A model generated the notes under the pieces. It was given only the letters and a program-made list of their open reading frames with translations, made no database searches and was not told where the DNA came from. A stretch of DNA of 64,000 nt from WHSW01 sp963705955 (lineage in GTDB: Bacteria > Actinomycetota > Thermoleophilia > Solirubrobacterales > 70-9). How positions within the stretch are numbered: position 1 is the stretch's first letter; each line of letters begins with the position of its first letter. The stretch is taken from assembly GCA_963705955.1 (NCBI GenBank), contig CAVPLH010000006.1, forward strand, positions 1,116,001 through 1,180,000. The letters run 5' to 3'. The position numbers and the translations under genes were made by a program. Positions 63,311 through 64,000 of this stretch are shown one piece after another.

Positions 63311-64000
63311 TCAACCCGTGGCGGGGACGCCGTCGGCGGCCCCCGGGGAGCGCTTGGCGGAGCCGTTCGAGGCCTCCTCCTCCATCAGCTCGAAGAGCTC
63401 GAGGATGTCGGCCTGGAGCGTCACGACCTCGTGTTCGGTCTGCCTGCGTGGGTACGGAAGGTCGATCTCGATGTCGCGATATACTCTCCCGCGCTGCTCA
63501 TCATCAGCACGCGGTTGGAGAGCAGCACGGCCTCGAGGACGTCGTGGGTGACGAACAGGACCCCGGCGCCGGTCGTCTCCCAGAGCCGCTGCAGTTCCTC
63601 GCGCATCGTCCGTGCGGTGATCGCGTCGAGGTGGCTGAACGGCTCGTCCATGAGCAGCAACCCCGGGTCGACCGAGAGGGCCCGCGCGATGCCGACGCGC
63701 TGCTGCATGCCCCCGCTCAGCTGCCCCGGGTACTGCGCTGCCGAACTCGCGAGCCCGACGAGCTCCAGATAGCGCTTCGCCCGCTCGGTTCGCTGTCGCC
63801 GATCCCCGTCCTGGACGTAGAGAAGGTTGTCGAGAACCGACTTCCAGGGGAGCAGCCTGGGGTCCTGGAACACGTAGCCGATCTTGACGTCGTCGGACCC
63901 CTCTCCGACCAGCTCGAGCGTCCCCGAGGAGGGCAGCTCGACTCCAGAGACGAGATTGAGGAAGGTGCTCTTTCCGCAGCCCGACGGACCGACGAGTGAG
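63311..64000 (-). CDS. NitT/TauT-type ABC transporter ATPase (5' end outside window, one indel)
   Basis: Walker A GPSGCGKSTFLNLVSG at the window edge, VFQDPRLLPWKSVLDN Q-loop, signature LSGGMQQRVGIARALS, Walker B LLLMDEPFSHLD, H-loop VTHDVLEAVLLS, typical of SsuB/TauB/NrtD proteins that energise uptake of sulfonates, nitrate, or aromatic/organic acids. A one-base deletion or equivalent indel near 63487 shifts the last 58 residues; fixed, it reads RDIEIDLPYPRRQTEHEV and ends AADGVPATG. The permease and binding protein should lie beyond 64000. Confidence 0.9.
   Translation of the reverse strand, partial: LTRRSVGLRKEHLPQSRLWSRAALLGDARAGRRGVRRRQDRLRVPGPQAAPLEVGSRQPSLRPGRGSATANRAGEALSGARRAREFGSAVPGAAERGHAAARRHRAGPLGRPGVAAHGRAVQPPRRDHRTDDARGTAAALGDDRRRGPVRHPRRPRGRAALQPRADDEQRGRVYRDIEIDLPYPRRQTEHEVVTLQADILELFELMEEEASNGSAKRSPGAADGVPATG

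Overview
The window is a very GC-rich (visibly about 70 %), densely coded bacterial chromosome segment, most plausibly from a deep-branching actinobacterium of the Thermoleophilia/Solirubrobacterales kind. The pointers are strong G/C third-codon bias, frequent GTG and TTG starts, many ATGA/GTGA stop-start overlaps, a c-di-AMP (ydaO-type) riboswitch in front of a secreted NlpC/P60-like hydrolase, and the neighbourhood rpsA-coaE-uvrB-uvrA. This assignment is by gene content only; no search was possible. There is no prophage, IS element, rRNA or CRISPR array. One tRNA (Gln-CUG) is present.

Layout. 0-9 kb: the 3' part of a CYP124/125-like P450, a riboswitch-controlled cell-wall hydrolase, a beta-lactamase-fold serine hydrolase, an exported copper operon (beta-helix protein, small cupredoxin, two-domain multicopper oxidase, plastocyanin-like protein), a secreted alpha/beta-hydrolase and an EamA exporter. 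9-14 kb: a heterodimeric ABC exporter, a membrane-anchored Pro/Ala-tailed protein and tRNA-Gln. 14-21 kb: a minus-strand run of two APC permeases with UspA-like tails, a two-helix membrane protein, two TrkA/RCK proteins and a flavoprotein, which looks like a cation (perhaps K+) uptake locus. 21-32 kb: FMN-dependent 2-hydroxyacid oxidase, glyoxalase, H+-pyrophosphatase, carboxylate-amine ligase, Rex, a glutaredoxin-like protein and the t6A genes tsaD, rimI, tsaB, tsaE, then a family-4-like UDG and an FmdB protein. 32-37 kb: a DUF2520 protein with panC and panB, DUF378, YjbQ, DUF1028, a lipoprotein and a hexapeptide acyltransferase. 37-51 kb: uvrA, a coiled-coil protein, uvrB, then a six-gene rpsA-coaE-transglycosylase-membrane protein-MFS run. 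51-54 kb: a flavin oxidoreductase, a secreted calcium-repeat protein and a YdcZ transporter.

54.7-64 kb is a distinct catabolic block. It holds a DRE-TIM metallolyase, an MFS transporter, an ACMSD-like amidohydrolase, a divergent XRE-cupin regulator, a zinc alcohol dehydrogenase, a D-2-hydroxyacid dehydrogenase, a second amidohydrolase, a tandem Dabb-domain protein and a NitT/TauT-type ABC ATPase running off the end. Three promoter regions share a candidate operator. I could not identify a known pathway with this gene set; it is the best candidate for an undescribed system here.

Quality caveat. At least 15 genes are split by one-base frameshifts that can be closed by inspection. Nearly all before 59 kb are apparent one-base insertions, and after 61.5 kb indels become dense and include deletions. 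They hit essential genes (uvrA, coaE, hppA), so consensus error is far more likely than pseudogenisation. Coordinates of broken genes below span the reconstructed gene.
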